The translations under genes were made by a program, and so were the position numbers. Below are positions 1-9,524 of a stretch of 64,000 nt of DNA, in pieces; position 1 is the first letter of the stretch, and each line of letters begins with the position of its first letter. This stretch comes from Echinarachnius parma. Lineage: Eukaryota > Echinodermata > Echinoidea > Clypeasteroida > Echinarachniidae. Location: assembly GCA_037951105.1 (NCBI GenBank), contig JBAMJV010009450.1:1-64000 (forward strand). The letters run 5' to 3'. The notes below the pieces were generated by a model. That model did not search any database. It saw only the letters and a list, made by a program, of their open reading frames with translations, and was not told where the DNA came from.

Positions 1-199
1 TTTACTATTCAAAATATCACTCTTTCCTAATATCATACCTATGATTACAGATGAAGCATAACATAAAAGAAAATAAGATTTTTTCAGTTTGTCAATGTCG
101 GGTTGCAAATCTGCTTGCCCGATCGGGCCACCAAAATATGACTTTTATACATTTTGCTGGCCCCAAGTGCAATTTCACTGGCCCCGGGCCAGTGGGCCT

Positions 200-605
200 T
201 GCTTTATATATTCCCCAAAAAGTAATCATTGAGACTTCAATCATATACCAATTTCATTGTAAGATTCTTGAGAAGTTCATAGAAAAGGAATAAAGTTTAC
301 CTAATGAAAACAGAGAAAATCAATGTTTGATTTTGTGTGTCTATCGTCCGCGTGAAGTATCCAAATTCGGATACTATGGACGATTGACTATCCAAATTCG
401 GATACTCATGACTACGGCCAGGGACTGACTATAGACGCTCTCAGATTCAATCTTAAATATATCCATGATTATAGAGACATTTGAAAAATCAAAAACCCAT
501 TTCATTATTCTTTTACCATAAGCCAAACAACTAGGTACAAGAGGAGTGGGAAAGCTCTAAGTGGTTTTTGTTGAATTTTTACAGACTTATATATAATGGA
601 TCACT
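200..605 (+). repeat. Dispersed AT-rich repeat, copy 1
   Basis: Shares ordered words with 8130-8470 and 37150-37510: GAGACTTCAATCATATACCA, AAGATTCTTG, TCAATCTTAAATATATCC, GAGACATTTGAAAAATCA and, with the 8.1-kb copy, AATGGATCACTTT. No coding frame is conserved between the copies. Confidence 0.7.
340..439. mobile_element. Miniature hairpin inserted in dispersed repeat copy 1
   Basis: GTCTATCGTC at the left and GACTATAGAC at the right frame two perfect inner hairpins of AGTATCC-AAATTC-GGATACT type (357-376 and 389-407) plus ATCGTCC/GGACGAT. The other two copies of the host repeat lack this stretch. Confidence 0.55.
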
Positions 606-973
606 TTAAGCTAGTGCGACCAGATGACTTGAGCTGAAAGATGAAGGCAATATACATGTACTTGATTCATTTGCGATGATTGCACTTGGGGGATGTGTGT
701 TTGTTTGTGAGCTTGTTAGATCAGATGGGTTTGGTTTTGAGGGTATGCCAGGCCTAGGGGTGCATGGAGCTGTCACCTTTTGATTGTTAACTCCTTGCCT
801 GAGGGAACCTGGTGACCGGTGGAACTGGATATCTGCTCAGGTCACTCTTTGTGTTTACATTCATGATCTGTCTATCCAATTAGATGCAGTGTATATCTGC
901 AATCAATACAAGTCTATCTACCAAATATTATGCTTTCATTATGTTTCCTTATCATAATCATCATCCTCATCCC

Positions 974-1440
974 ATCCCCATCTTCTTCTTCTTCTTCTTC
1001 TTCTTCTTCTTCTTCTTCTTCTCTTCTTCTTCTTCTTCTTCCCTTCTCCTTCTCCTCCTCCTCCTCCTCCTCCTCCTCCTCCTCCTCCTCCTCCTCCTCC
1101 TCCTCCTCCTCCTCCTCCTCCTCCTCCTTCCCTCCTCCCTCCTCTCCTCCTCCTCCTCCTCCTCCTCCTCCTCCTCCTCCTCCTCTCCCCCCCCCCCCAT
1201 CATCATCATCATCCCCATCATCATCCCCATCATCATCCCCATATCATCCTCATCATCCTCATCATCCTCCTCTCATCATCCTCCTCATCATCCTCCTCAT
1301 CCTCAGTGCAGCAACATTACTAGCCTCTTCACCATTATCAGCTGTAGAATCACCATCACCACCATCACAAGCAACACAAATCATCATCACCAAAATCATC
1401 ATCTTCATTCATCCTCATCACCATCTTCTTCTTCATTTTA
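974..1440 (+). repeat. Pyrimidine-rich microsatellite tract (TCT, TCC, then ATC units)
   Basis: An almost unbroken C/T strand from about 974 to 1198: (TCT)n, then (TCC)n, then a short C run, followed by (ATC)n and (CATCCTCAT)n to about 1440. It lies about 100 bp upstream of the splice acceptor at 1536. Long open frames of Ser, Leu, Pro, Glu or Arg in it are by-products of the repeat. Confidence 0.95.
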
Positions 1441-1536
1441 GTGTTAGAAGTACATGTGAGTGATATAAACTGTGAAAATGTCTTGTCAGTATGTACAAGC
1501 TTCCAATGTTCTTGTTTTTTCTCTCTAACGCTGCAG

Positions 1537-1646
1537 GGAAGGCAGAGTATGATTTCCTGCGGCCGCTGTCCTACCAGGACACTGATGTCGTCATCATCTG
1601 TTTTGATATCTCAGAACCATCATCCCTGGACAGCATCGCACAGAAG
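1537..1646 (+). CDS. Rho/Rnd-like small GTPase, internal exon (switch II to beta-4 region)
   Basis: This exon encodes GKAEYDFLRPLSYQDTDVV followed by IICFDISEPSSLDSIAQK. It starts with the Gly of the Rho-family DT(A/S)G motif and runs through the YDxLRPLSYxDTDV signature. An acceptor (ctgcag) precedes it and a GT donor follows at 1647. Entry is phase 1 and exit phase 0. CFDIS and DS after it resemble the Rnd subgroup (Rnd1-3), which is constitutively GTP-bound and acts on the actin cytoskeleton at membranes. The P-loop and switch I exons are not visible and must lie left of the window or far upstream in it. Rho family is near certain; Rnd subgroup is an inference from this exon, the GCKSDLRND motif downstream and the Met-ending CaaX box. 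Confidence 0.85.
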
Positions 1647-1865
1647 GTGAGAATTATTTTCAGGAGAAAAAAGTATGACTATATTGTTTAATAATAAAGA
1701 TTTTAGGCTCACTACCATTATTATTGAAAGGGGACCACCAGGCAAAGAAAAACATATTTTTGGGTGGTGGTACTCTTTAACACCTACTCAGAGACAAAAA
1801 AAAGCAAACAAACAAACAAACATATTGCCTGCAATCAACAAAAATTTGAATATGCATGCTGGGTA

Positions 1866-1936
1866 GAGGACACAGATGTCATCGTCATCTGTTTTGACAT
1901 CTCAGAACATGCATTACTGGACATCATCGCACATAA
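1866..1936 (+). pseudogene. Decayed tandem copy of GTPase exon 1537-1646 (copy 2)
   Basis: In one frame it reads EDTDVIVICFDISEHALLDI then IAHK, followed by GT. It matches the 3' two thirds of the 1537-1646 exon, and the downstream intron also matches (GGAGGAAGAAG versus AGGAGAAAAAAG). No acceptor or switch II part is present, so it is a pseudo-exon. Confidence 0.8.
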
Positions 1937-2208
1937 GGTGTGTATTATTAGGAGGAAGAAGATGATAGGGAGAAGATGGGAGGATAGAACAGGAAAGAAG
2001 CCGATTAAGAAGCAATTACATAGTATAAAAGAGATATTTTTTAACATTCATGCTGGAACATAATACAAAAAAGTAGCACAAACATATCTACAGGATCAAA
2101 TATTTTTGATAAAATTGTCAGGCTTGGTACCATTATTTAACCTTTACTCATTAAAACAAAATAACAATTCTGCATTCAACAACAAAATTTGAATATACAT
2201 GCTGGCTT

Positions 2209-2283
2209 AAGGACACAGATGTCTTCATCATATTTGCTTTGACATCTCAGAAATAGCATCACTGGATAGTATCTCAGAAAAGA
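2209..2283 (+). pseudogene. Decayed tandem copy of GTPase exon 1537-1646 (copy 3)
   Basis: Third copy of the same segment: GGACACAGATGTCTTCATCA, then recognisable CTTTGACATCTCAGAA, an in-frame TAG and AGAAAAGATGAG in place of the donor GT. The sequence before it (CAACAAAATTTGAATATACA) repeats the leader of copy 2 at about 1838-1857, so the unit includes intron. Confidence 0.75.
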
Positions 2284-3351
2284 TGAGTATTATCAGGACG
2301 GGAAGGAGATGGGAAGGAGAAGAACAGGAAAGGTGCCGGTCAAGGAGCAATTACGTAGTCAATGCGAGCAAATACTTGACAAAATTCTACGTGGTGGTGT
2401 TATGGCACGATCGACCTTCAATCACAGAACCCGAATTCAAAACCGATTGATGCCCTATCTTAGAATACTTTGTGAAACACCCACTTGATATTACTGTCAA
2501 ATCTCATTACAGGTTGATGTCCCATGCGAGTAAAATTAAACATTGTGACAATCAAGTTTAAAAAGAGTAGTAAAACTCAAATAAAAAGTGCCTAAATTTG
2601 CTGCATTGCATGTCAAATATGAAAATGGTATTTTAGCAAAGCAAGTAGCCCAAAAATGAAAAGTAGATCATATAGGAAATGTTTTTAAAATCACGAGCAG
2701 AGATCATAAATTCCATCCTTCATTCTAGATCTATTAGCTGATCAATTTGCCAAACCCCCCCTCCTCCCTAAACTATCTCATGTTACCGAAAACATCCACT
2801 CTTCATGCTGTAACTATGGCAACGTGCCCCTGTGAAAACATCTCTCTGGCATCTCCCACCTCGAAAAATGGAATCAAAACCTCTCACTTGATCCTGTAGA
2901 TATGTTTGTCCCATCAGCAATTGGGGTAATGTATTTTATTTGTTTCAATTGTTTGCCCTCTAGTTGCAAAATAATAAAAGACACATGGTCTGTTTATCCA
3001 TAAAAGGCACAAAAACATATTCATTTTCCAGTTAAAAAGTACAGAAAAAAGTATTTTGTGTATATACACGCCTGTGAAAACATAAGTATCTGCATTTTCA
3101 TATATCAAATAGAACTGAAATCTTTAATTTAATTATGTAGACTCTTTTGCAACTGGGTTTGAGGGTTTATTTGTATTGTATTGTCCTTTAGCCAGTAAAC
3201 ATGTTTCTGTTGAATGCAGAAAATATAATTTTTTATTGAGTAAAAGTTATAAAATAGAGGTACAGTTTGACCCTCTAAATATTTTTGTGCTGCTGTTTTT
3301 TAAAATGTTGTATATTTGTTTCAAAATATAAATATTTATATAGAACTTAAT

Positions 3352-3472
3352 TTTGTAAGTTACAATTAATTGCAAGTCAGATGAGTTCTAAATGCACAAA
3401 TCTGATTGGTTGAAACATGCAAATTTCAGACTTACAATCGATTGTATCTATTTCAGCAACAGGGCCCAGTTA
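3352..3472. mobile_element. Foldback MITE remnant related to 29507-29667
   Basis: TAAGTTACAATTAATTGCAA at the left mirrors TTACAATCGATTGTATC and TTCAGCAACAGGGCCC at the right, as in the better element at 29507-29667. It ends about 40 bp before the acceptor of exon 3512-3646. Confidence 0.6.
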
Positions 3473-3511
3473 GGTCACATAATATGCGTATATATTATTT
3501 TTACCATGCAG

Positions 3512-3646
3512 TGGTTTCCAGAGATTCACAAGCACTGTACCGACTGCCCCGTCATCCTGGCTGGCTGCAAATCAGATCTCAGGAACGATATCCACGTCAT
3601 GACCCGGCTGACGGAGCAAAAAATGATACCGGTCTCACATGATAAG
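3512..3646 (+). CDS. Rho/Rnd-like small GTPase, internal exon (G4 region and Rho insert)
   Basis: Phase 0-0 exon of 45 codons beginning WFPEIHKHCTDCPVILAGCK and continuing SDLRNDIHVMTRLTEQKMIP. The (N/T)KxD guanine-specificity box of Ras-like GTPases appears here as CKSD, close to the GCKTDLR form of Rnd proteins and unlike the usual Rho GNKKDLR. Conventional borders: atgcag at 3506-3511 and gtaaac from 3647. It joins in frame to the exon at 1537-1646 upstream and 4466-4780 downstream. The residue normally Asn being Cys matters for nucleotide affinity; Rnd proteins tolerate a Cys-Lys-x-Asp version. Degenerate copies of its 3' half follow in the intron. Confidence 0.87.
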
Positions 3647-3720
3647 GTAAACCTCTTTTACCAATACCAATAGGCAAATTCAAAGTTTATATGTTTTTAT
3701 TTCAAAGTTTGGAAAAAGTT

Positions 3721-3816
3721 GTGATCTTTGCTGGTTGCAAATCGGATCTTAGCAATGATATCAATGTCATGACCCGGCTGACGGAGCAAAAGATGATACC
3801 AGTCACGCTTGACAAG
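3721..3816 (+). pseudogene. Tandem copy of the 3' half of GTPase exon 3512-3646 (copy 2, open frame)
   Basis: Reads VIFAGCKSDLSNDINVMTRL then TEQKMIPVTLDK with an intact GT donor at 3817. The frame and donor are preserved but the first third of the exon and a clear acceptor are missing. Upstream intron words (CAAAGTTT, GAAAAAG) are shared with later copies. It could be a retained alternative exon only if an acceptor exists, which I do not see. Confidence 0.8.
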
Positions 3817-3902
3817 GTAACTTAATTAGCATGTTTAAACAATTCCAACAGAAATCGAGAGATTTTATATTTCTCAAAGTTTATAGGAAAGAGAAAGAAA
3901 TC

Positions 3903-3986
3903 TGTGATAGTAATTGTTGGTAGCTAATCAGATCTCAGATCTCGTCGACTGCAGAGCAAAAAGTGATACCAGCCTCACATGACAAG
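3903..3986 (+). pseudogene. Degenerate copy of GTPase exon 3512-3646 (copy 3)
   Basis: Shares TGTGATAG.AATTGTTGG, AATCAGATCTCAGATCTC, GAGCAAAAAGTGATACC and CTCACATGACAAG with the real exon. It has a TAA in frame and AT where the donor GT should be (3987-3988). Confidence 0.7.
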
Positions 3987-4065
3987 ATAACAAGTTTACC
4001 AATACTGACAGGAACTTATGATTTATGTTTTGATCTCAAAGTTCAGAAGATAGGGAGAGAAATTT

Positions 4066-4120
4066 GTGATGCTTGCTGCTGCAAAACAGATCTGGAACAA
4101 TAACAATTTTAATGTAGTTT
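4066..4120 (+). pseudogene. Residual copy of GTPase exon 3512-3646 (copy 4)
   Basis: Only the words TTGTGATGCTTGCTG, GCAAAACAGATCT and AACAATAACAATTTTAATGT still align with the start of copy 2 (3721-3770). The preceding intron motif TGATCTCAAAGTTCAGAAGA matches the leader of copy 3. Confidence 0.5.
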
Positions 4121-4465
4121 TAAACGGAATTTACACAGAAAATAAGATGAAACTAATAACCCGTTTTGATGTCTTCTTCTTTTTTACAAAACTATTGGCA
4201 CATCTTGGATTTTGTAAAGGGTAACAAAAATAGACATCTCTGCCTCTGGCAGTTGAACCGCAGACCTCGAGATGGCTATTTATTTGATTTTCATATGTAA
4301 TTTATTGAAACTGAAATGAAGGATCAAGATGGATTGTTCATATTTCATTTATTCAATTTATATCTTTTCATTCTATTTGTTTTTATTAGTTTATTTATAT
4401 TTATTCATTCTATTTATAAATCTATTTTATTTATTCTGTTTTATATCATCACGTTACATCACTAG

Positions 4466-4780
4466 GCGAGTACACTAGCAGCAAAGATCGGGGCGGTCGG
4501 GTACGTCGAGAGTTCTGCGCGGACAAACACCCCAGGCATCAGGGAAGTATTCGAGATGGCCGCACTCGCATCCATCGGCAAGCTTGGCCTTCAGAAGGCG
4601 TACGTGGATCTACCGATTCGCAGCAACAGTTGTCGCGAGCGTGACCGCGACAGAAGCAGTAAACGACTATCGATCTCCGAGTCGTTACGTATGAAGAGGC
4701 GACCGTCGTCGATAACGCCCAAGGTGCGCGTCAGATCTACGGTCATTGAGAAGGACTCGAAACAGTGCTTGGTCATGTGA
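4466..4780 (+). CDS. Rho/Rnd-like small GTPase, terminal exon with CaaX box
   Basis: Starts after a tag acceptor (4463-4465) in phase 0: ASTLAAKIGAVGYVESSART, then NTPGIREVFEMAALAS. This matches the G5 SA motif (here SSA) and the last helix of Rho proteins (GYxExSAx..GxxEVFExA). It continues into a basic, Ser/Arg-rich hypervariable tail of about 65 residues and ends in CLVM followed by TGA, a CaaX prenylation box whose terminal Met favours farnesyl transfer, as in Rnd proteins. The product would be membrane-anchored. A polyadenylation signal AATAAA lies at 5386-5391, giving a 3' UTR of about 600 nt. The first part of that UTR is a tandem repeat of the CaaX-coding segment. Confidence 0.88.
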   Translation, partial: ASTLAAKIGAVGYVESSARTNTPGIREVFEMAALASIGKLGLQKAYVDLPIRSNSCRERDRDRSSKRLSISESLRMKRRPSSITPKVRVRSTVIEKDSKQCLVM

Positions 4781-5110
4781 TTTGTCGACAGTACCAAATC
4801 TGTGAGACTTTGGGGTAAAAGAAGCAATTTAGATCGGCCGACCGTGAAAAAGACACGAAGCAGTAATTGGTGACGTGACCTGTTAAAGCTACTAAATCTT
4901 GAGATTTTCGGGTATTAAAAGGTATGGTTTAGGCTTAGCTCAGCCATCCGTAAAAAAAGACATGCAGCAGTGTTCCGTTATGTGACCAGTTGAAAATACC
5001 AAATATGTGAGACTGTGAGGTAGAAGGTACAGGACGAAGAAGCTGTATTTGGTCATGTGACTTGTTTAAGCTACCAAAGACTTGAGACTGAGCTGGGTAT
5101 AAAAGGAAAT
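4757..5110 (+). repeat. Tandem repeat of the CaaX-coding segment running into the 3' UTR (4 units)
   Basis: Units of about 80-105 bp start near 4757, 4855, 4960 and 5034. Each carries a version of (A/G)AGCAGTG.TTGGT.ATGTGA, then ACTTGTTAAAGCTACCAAAT, TTGAGACT and GGGTATAAAAGG. Unit 1 is the real C-terminus (KQCLVM, stop). Unit 3 at 4965-4985 still encodes QQCSVM and a stop, a second potential CaaX box. Unit 4 reads KLYLVM and a stop. Confidence 0.75.
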
Positions 5111-5385
5111 GCCAGTTTAATAATGCAGCTGTATATGGACATTTTGTGTGGAATTCACAAACTAAACCATATGGTGTAAAGATCATTATATGGTTTAAAC
5201 ATTCAGAACTATAGGCTAGATGTGCGCACTACAGAACACTGAGCCCAATGTGTTTTCACATTGTGTGCAAGGAGGTTGCAAGATTGCACCCAGACCTGAT
5301 GTGACACCACTGTTTTATGGAACGCCAGTTGTAAAATGTAAATCTTTACATCATGTGAGAAAAACTGTTAATGAAAAACTCAATG

Positions 5386-5391
5386 AATAAA
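5386..5391 (+). promoter_or_regulatory. Polyadenylation signal of the GTPase gene
   Basis: AATAAA within CAATGAATAAATAG, about 600 nt after the stop codon at 4780. It is the first canonical hexamer downstream of the stop. Confidence 0.5.
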
Positions 5392-5589
5392 TAGAATCAA
5401 TTCAATATTATAATAATGACAAAATTTGTATTTTTAACGGCAGAATTCTATGTCTTATTTTTGAAAATGCGAGATGAAGGTGCATACAACTGTGGTCACA
5501 TTGAAGGAAACCAACACCCAAAAATAATATTCTCATAAATGTAAGGTAATAGTTTTTAGTAGTTCATGCCACCGGCAAGTTCAGAAAAA

Positions 5590-5930
5590 GAATAATAATA
5601 ATAAATATAGCGCAGCTACTATAAATATATACTCTATGCGCTTAAATAATTATTTCAGTTATTATTACCCATGGTCATCAGGTACATTTCAAACCAACAC
5701 AATGATATTGCGTACTTTCTCAACTCCCCGGGGAGCATACTAGCCGAGCTGCCACTGATGATGGTGCTACAGGCTAATGGTACCCATTTATACACCTGGG
5801 TAGAGAGCAGCAATTGTGGATTAATTGTCTTGCTGAAGGACAAACGCAGTAGGCCTACACAGGGTTCGAATTCGGGATCTCACGATCGGAAAGCACGCGC
5901 TCTACCAATCTTGCCACACCACGTCCACAT
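5590..5930 (-). mobile_element. tRNA-derived SINE
   Basis: On the minus strand it begins near 5925 with GTGGTGTGGCAAGATTGGTA (A-box-like), then has a B box around GAATTCGAACCC (5863-5873). The body contains CCTTCAGCAAGACAATTAAT, a word typical of deuterostome tRNA-derived SINEs, and the element ends near 5590 with a GCGCTATATTTATTATTATT tail. A/B box spacing is tRNA-like. It should be a Pol III-type retroposon. Confidence 0.75.
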
Positions 5931-7268
5931 AAATCATATAATTGGAGAACTCATCATCTTTTGTCTAGGACGTTTGCATCTAGTTCCATGGTTCTTTTGT
6001 CTCCAAACATACGCATGTTCATAGAATTGGCGCACTCACAGACGTTTGGCGCTTACAGAACCATTAGGCCCTGTTGGTCCCATAAGTGTTGTGAGTAATT
6101 GTATTGTTTATGAATAATACGAAACCCTATGCAAAGTGTTGGACATCTATTTAATATCAACAACTGTACCAAAGCATATGAGCATTATGTGCGTGGTGGT
6201 TCCCTTTAAACCATCTGTTTGAAGTCCATTCTGTGTGTTTTGTGTGTAATGGGGATTAAGGCAAGCTAGACTACCAGTTAATTGACATGTCTCCCCAATA
6301 ATGTACATCACATGATGCGTCACATGATTTATTGGATTCATATTTCCTATCATGTACTTGAGAGTAGCGCTGGTAGGGGCGACGCTAATTTCCCATTTGT
6401 ACAAGTTGGGGGAAAACCCGGAGTGCTCTTTGCGCAATTCATCTTCATTGATGTGTCATCTTCATCTGCACATTACATCATCAAAAGAGAGAGAGAGAGA
6501 GAGAGAAAAGGAGTAGCGTCATTGTAAAATGTCCCCTCAATTTATCTCATGTCGCAGTGATTCATGAAATAATTTTGTGGTAATTTAAGGAAATGTTTTA
6601 ACTTCATGAGGCTTTTAACACCGAGGTCATTGTTAACAATTCCTGTTGACTAATTAAGGTGGCTAAATAAAGTAGTCCATTATTTTAGTCAAATCATTTA
6701 GAATCTAGTAAACTTAAGTATGAATTAAAGTTGTTGAGGTGGATTTATATACCATGAGATATCACCCCCAAAAATGATTTCGACGTGAGAAAATCATTCA
6801 AATATTATCACATGAAGAAGAAGGGTTATCAAGTCATGTTTTTGAACATAAGGGAAAGTTTAGTGTCTTTATTATATATATATATGATTCAATTTGATAT
6901 GATGCAATTTCCATTGTTGAGTGTGCAAAAGCACTTGTGGGCCTTTAATATAACTTTATATGCAAGACCTGTGGTTTTGTGTTGTAATTTCCTGTGGTAA
7001 CTGTTTGCCTGGACTTCACCCAATTTGTCTGCATCTACATGTATTTTGTCTACTAGATAAATCAGAATTTAGAGAATTAAGAATTAGGATAAGGGATTAG
7101 TTCGGAGTTAGTAAGTTAGGAATGGGGGTTAAAGTTTTGAGTAGGGGAAATGGAAGTAATTGTTAGCTGTAATCAACTAGACCAAAAGAGACATACATGT
7201 AGACCAAATAAGTGCAGCTCAAGCGAGTATAAACCTTTCCTGCTGAGATGATGATTCTTGTATTATTG
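5930..7268. other. Intergenic DNA without a recognised gene
   Basis: Contains a (GA)n microsatellite at 6487-6510 and a short AT-rich stretch with an (AT)n run near 6873-6885. I see no exon with paired splice signals. Confidence 0.5.
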
Positions 7269-7716
7269 AATTTGGTGGATTCACAATACAGTGCGCCACC
7301 TATCGGTTGCAGCGGACAGGCCAATTTCCAACTTCGGGGTCGACATCACAGTACAGCCTAGCACCACTGAGCTGTATACAGATCAGTGCCTAGCACCAAA
7401 ATACGCTACCGACATGTACGCAGATTTTTAAAATGGCGGACCCAGCTGTCTTACTGCCCGTCTTTCGGCGAATGCGGGTCTGATGCTTCACAAATGAAAA
7501 CCATGGCAAAAGCGGAGGAAAATTCAACGAAATATCGCAAGGTAATATGCGGCATATATTGTTTACTCTAATTTAATTTAACGCTCGTCACCACCAAGCC
7601 GCGCGCGCGCCACGGCCTTATATTTCGATGTCGTCCATTTCCCATGAGGCATTGCGGATTTCGGCCTGTCCGCTGCAACCGATAGGTGGCGCACTGTATT
7701 GTGAATCCACCGAATT
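7269..7716. mobile_element. MITE with nearly perfect 54-bp terminal inverted repeats and an exon-like core
   Basis: AATTTGGTGGATTCACAATA at 7269 is mirrored through 7322 by 7663-7716, with about one mismatch. The core (7323-7662) is GC-richer, with AAAATGGCGGAC at 7430 (a 16-codon ORF) and a second ATG at 7503 reading MAKAEENSTKYRK up to a GTAATA donor at 7542. This looks like a captured promoter and first exon. Confidence 0.8.
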
Positions 7717-8897
7717 AAAGGATGTTTTAGTCGTCGTACAGAGATTCACAGCTGCTGACGAACATTTCTTCTGAAGCTGCGTATATTTTAAAGTAAACAA
7801 ATAGTAGTGAGGTATTAATACATAACTCAAGGTAGAACTGTGCAATTTGCTATCCTCTCTTTATTAATGAATATATAATTTATAAATGCCATAAATTGTA
7901 TGTATACAACTCATAAGCAGTATTATGTTGCAGTTTGTTTGTATGATACTTGCCAGAAATGGAATGAACACATCAAAAACCACTGTTAAATTGCTCTGTT
8001 TTAAATTTGAAATTTAATGTATTTATCAAATAAGTTTTTAATCAAGTCAGTTACTGTTCACATGGTTTTGTACTTAGTTATTTTTTTGTTTATAAACAAT
8101 ATGCCATAATTGAAGTGATCCACTATTAAATTCATAAGACTTTTCCAAAAGTGATAGTTGAGACTCCAGTCATATACCAATATCATTGAAAGATTCTTGT
8201 GAATAATGGTGTGATGGTGTCATAGAAAAACAGCAATGTCAACCAAGTGAAAGAAAATTTAATCACTTTTTCCCATCGATTTTGATTTTAAATATATCCT
8301 TAACCCGTTGCTTACGGGAACCGGGTGGGCTATGTACAAAGTCTATAGGGATTTTAGAATCTCGTAGTGAACGGGTTAATTATGAGACATTTGTAAAATC
8401 ATAAAGCCGAACACCAAAGTACAAGATAAATGTGTAATGTGTTTGAATTTAATGGATCACTTTTAACGATACTGTCTAACTTTTGCAAGCATAAATTAAA
8501 AAGTTGTGAGATTACTATGAAATAAAATGCAATTTAAGAACTACATGTAGTCTTTAAACATTGGGACTTAAAAATATCTTTTGGTAGAATTATATTGATT
8601 TTTAGAGCTCAAAATAATTAACAGTCACTGCGACCATTTAATTAGTCTGGCATCTGCAGACCCTTTATTAAATAACTTGATATTCACAACCCGCCTATTA
8701 AATTCATTTTGGTTAAAGGGTACCACCAGACAGAGATTTAGCTCTCTTACATCAAAGACATATCCCAAATGAACATACAAAACAAGTCTGTGATCCTGAA
8801 AGTATTTCTACATCGCCAGGGAATCATTTTTAATATCAACTGTCAATCATTCTGTCAGCGCAGTTCCGATAACGATATCACTTATCGATCGCGTATA
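7717..8897. other. Intergenic DNA with dispersed repeat copy 2
   Basis: About 8130-8470 matches the repeat at 200-605 and 37150-37510. No gene recognised. Confidence 0.55.
8302..8379. mobile_element. TTAA-flanked mini-hairpin in dispersed repeat copy 2
   Basis: TTAACCCGTTGCTTACGGGA opens and GTAGTGAACGGGTTAA closes an insertion of about 75 bp. Copy 1 of the host repeat joins directly across this point (ATATATCC to ATGATTATAGAGACA). Confidence 0.6.
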
Positions 8898-8921
8898 CAT
8901 ATATATATATATATATATATG
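8896..8921. repeat. (AT)n microsatellite
   Basis: Uninterrupted alternating AT dinucleotides. Confidence 0.95.
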
Positions 8922-9524
8922 GAATGTTCTACTGAAAATGCCTGCACAGATGGATATCTTTTATATTTGACAGGAATTATGCCCTCGTTTAAAAGAGTAG
9001 GTTATCTAAATGTACATATTTGATCACGAGTAAGTTCATTCTTTTCCTGGTCATACAATGTATTAATTTGTTTCTTGCTCATGTTTATACCGGTAAACAT
9101 CATGCCATAATTGTTAACCACTATCCTTGCCATATTTAGATTACATATAATTGTGATATTTAATTTAATTTATTTAAGTCAAGAGTATGTCGCCCCAATG
9201 TGTATCACACTTTTTTCCCTTTTAACTTGCATCATTTTATATTTATTAGCACTACACCATGTATCTTGAAATATTTGCCAAATGTCAAATGAAATATTGT
9301 TTATAAACAGTCATGTATTTTGGAGAAGAAAAATGAAAGAAAGCTATTTTTGTTTGTATATATTATGAGGAAAAAAACATGTTGTTTATTATTAATAATA
9401 AAATGTGCATTATCATCATAAAATGTAATTTTCATCATGCAAGTTTGTGTTATTTGTCTACATGTATTGTGCATGTGAATTCACAAGCAACCAAACTGAG
9501 AACACAGACACATATGTAACATTG

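Larger units (their letters stand above)
1..973. other. Presumed intron or upstream DNA of the GTPase gene
   Basis: No coding exon of the GTPase (P-loop, switch I) is recognisable. The stretch holds a GGGCCACC/GGCCCC motif repeat at 110-200, a dispersed AT-rich repeat from about 200 to 605 (see 8130 and 37150), and a small hairpin at 340-439. Confidence 0.6.
1700..3360. other. Intron of the GTPase gene
   Basis: Apart from the two pseudo-exons at 1866 and 2209 I see no coding exon. 2290-3350 is AT-rich and unassigned. Confidence 0.6.

Noticed and set aside
884-1463. Long Ser/Leu/Pro-rich frames on + and Glu/Arg frame on - strand
   Set aside because: They are translations of a trinucleotide microsatellite and lie in an intron.
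5863-5925. Functional tRNA gene
   Set aside because: A and B boxes are present, but the acceptor stem does not close and the sequence continues into a SINE body and tail.
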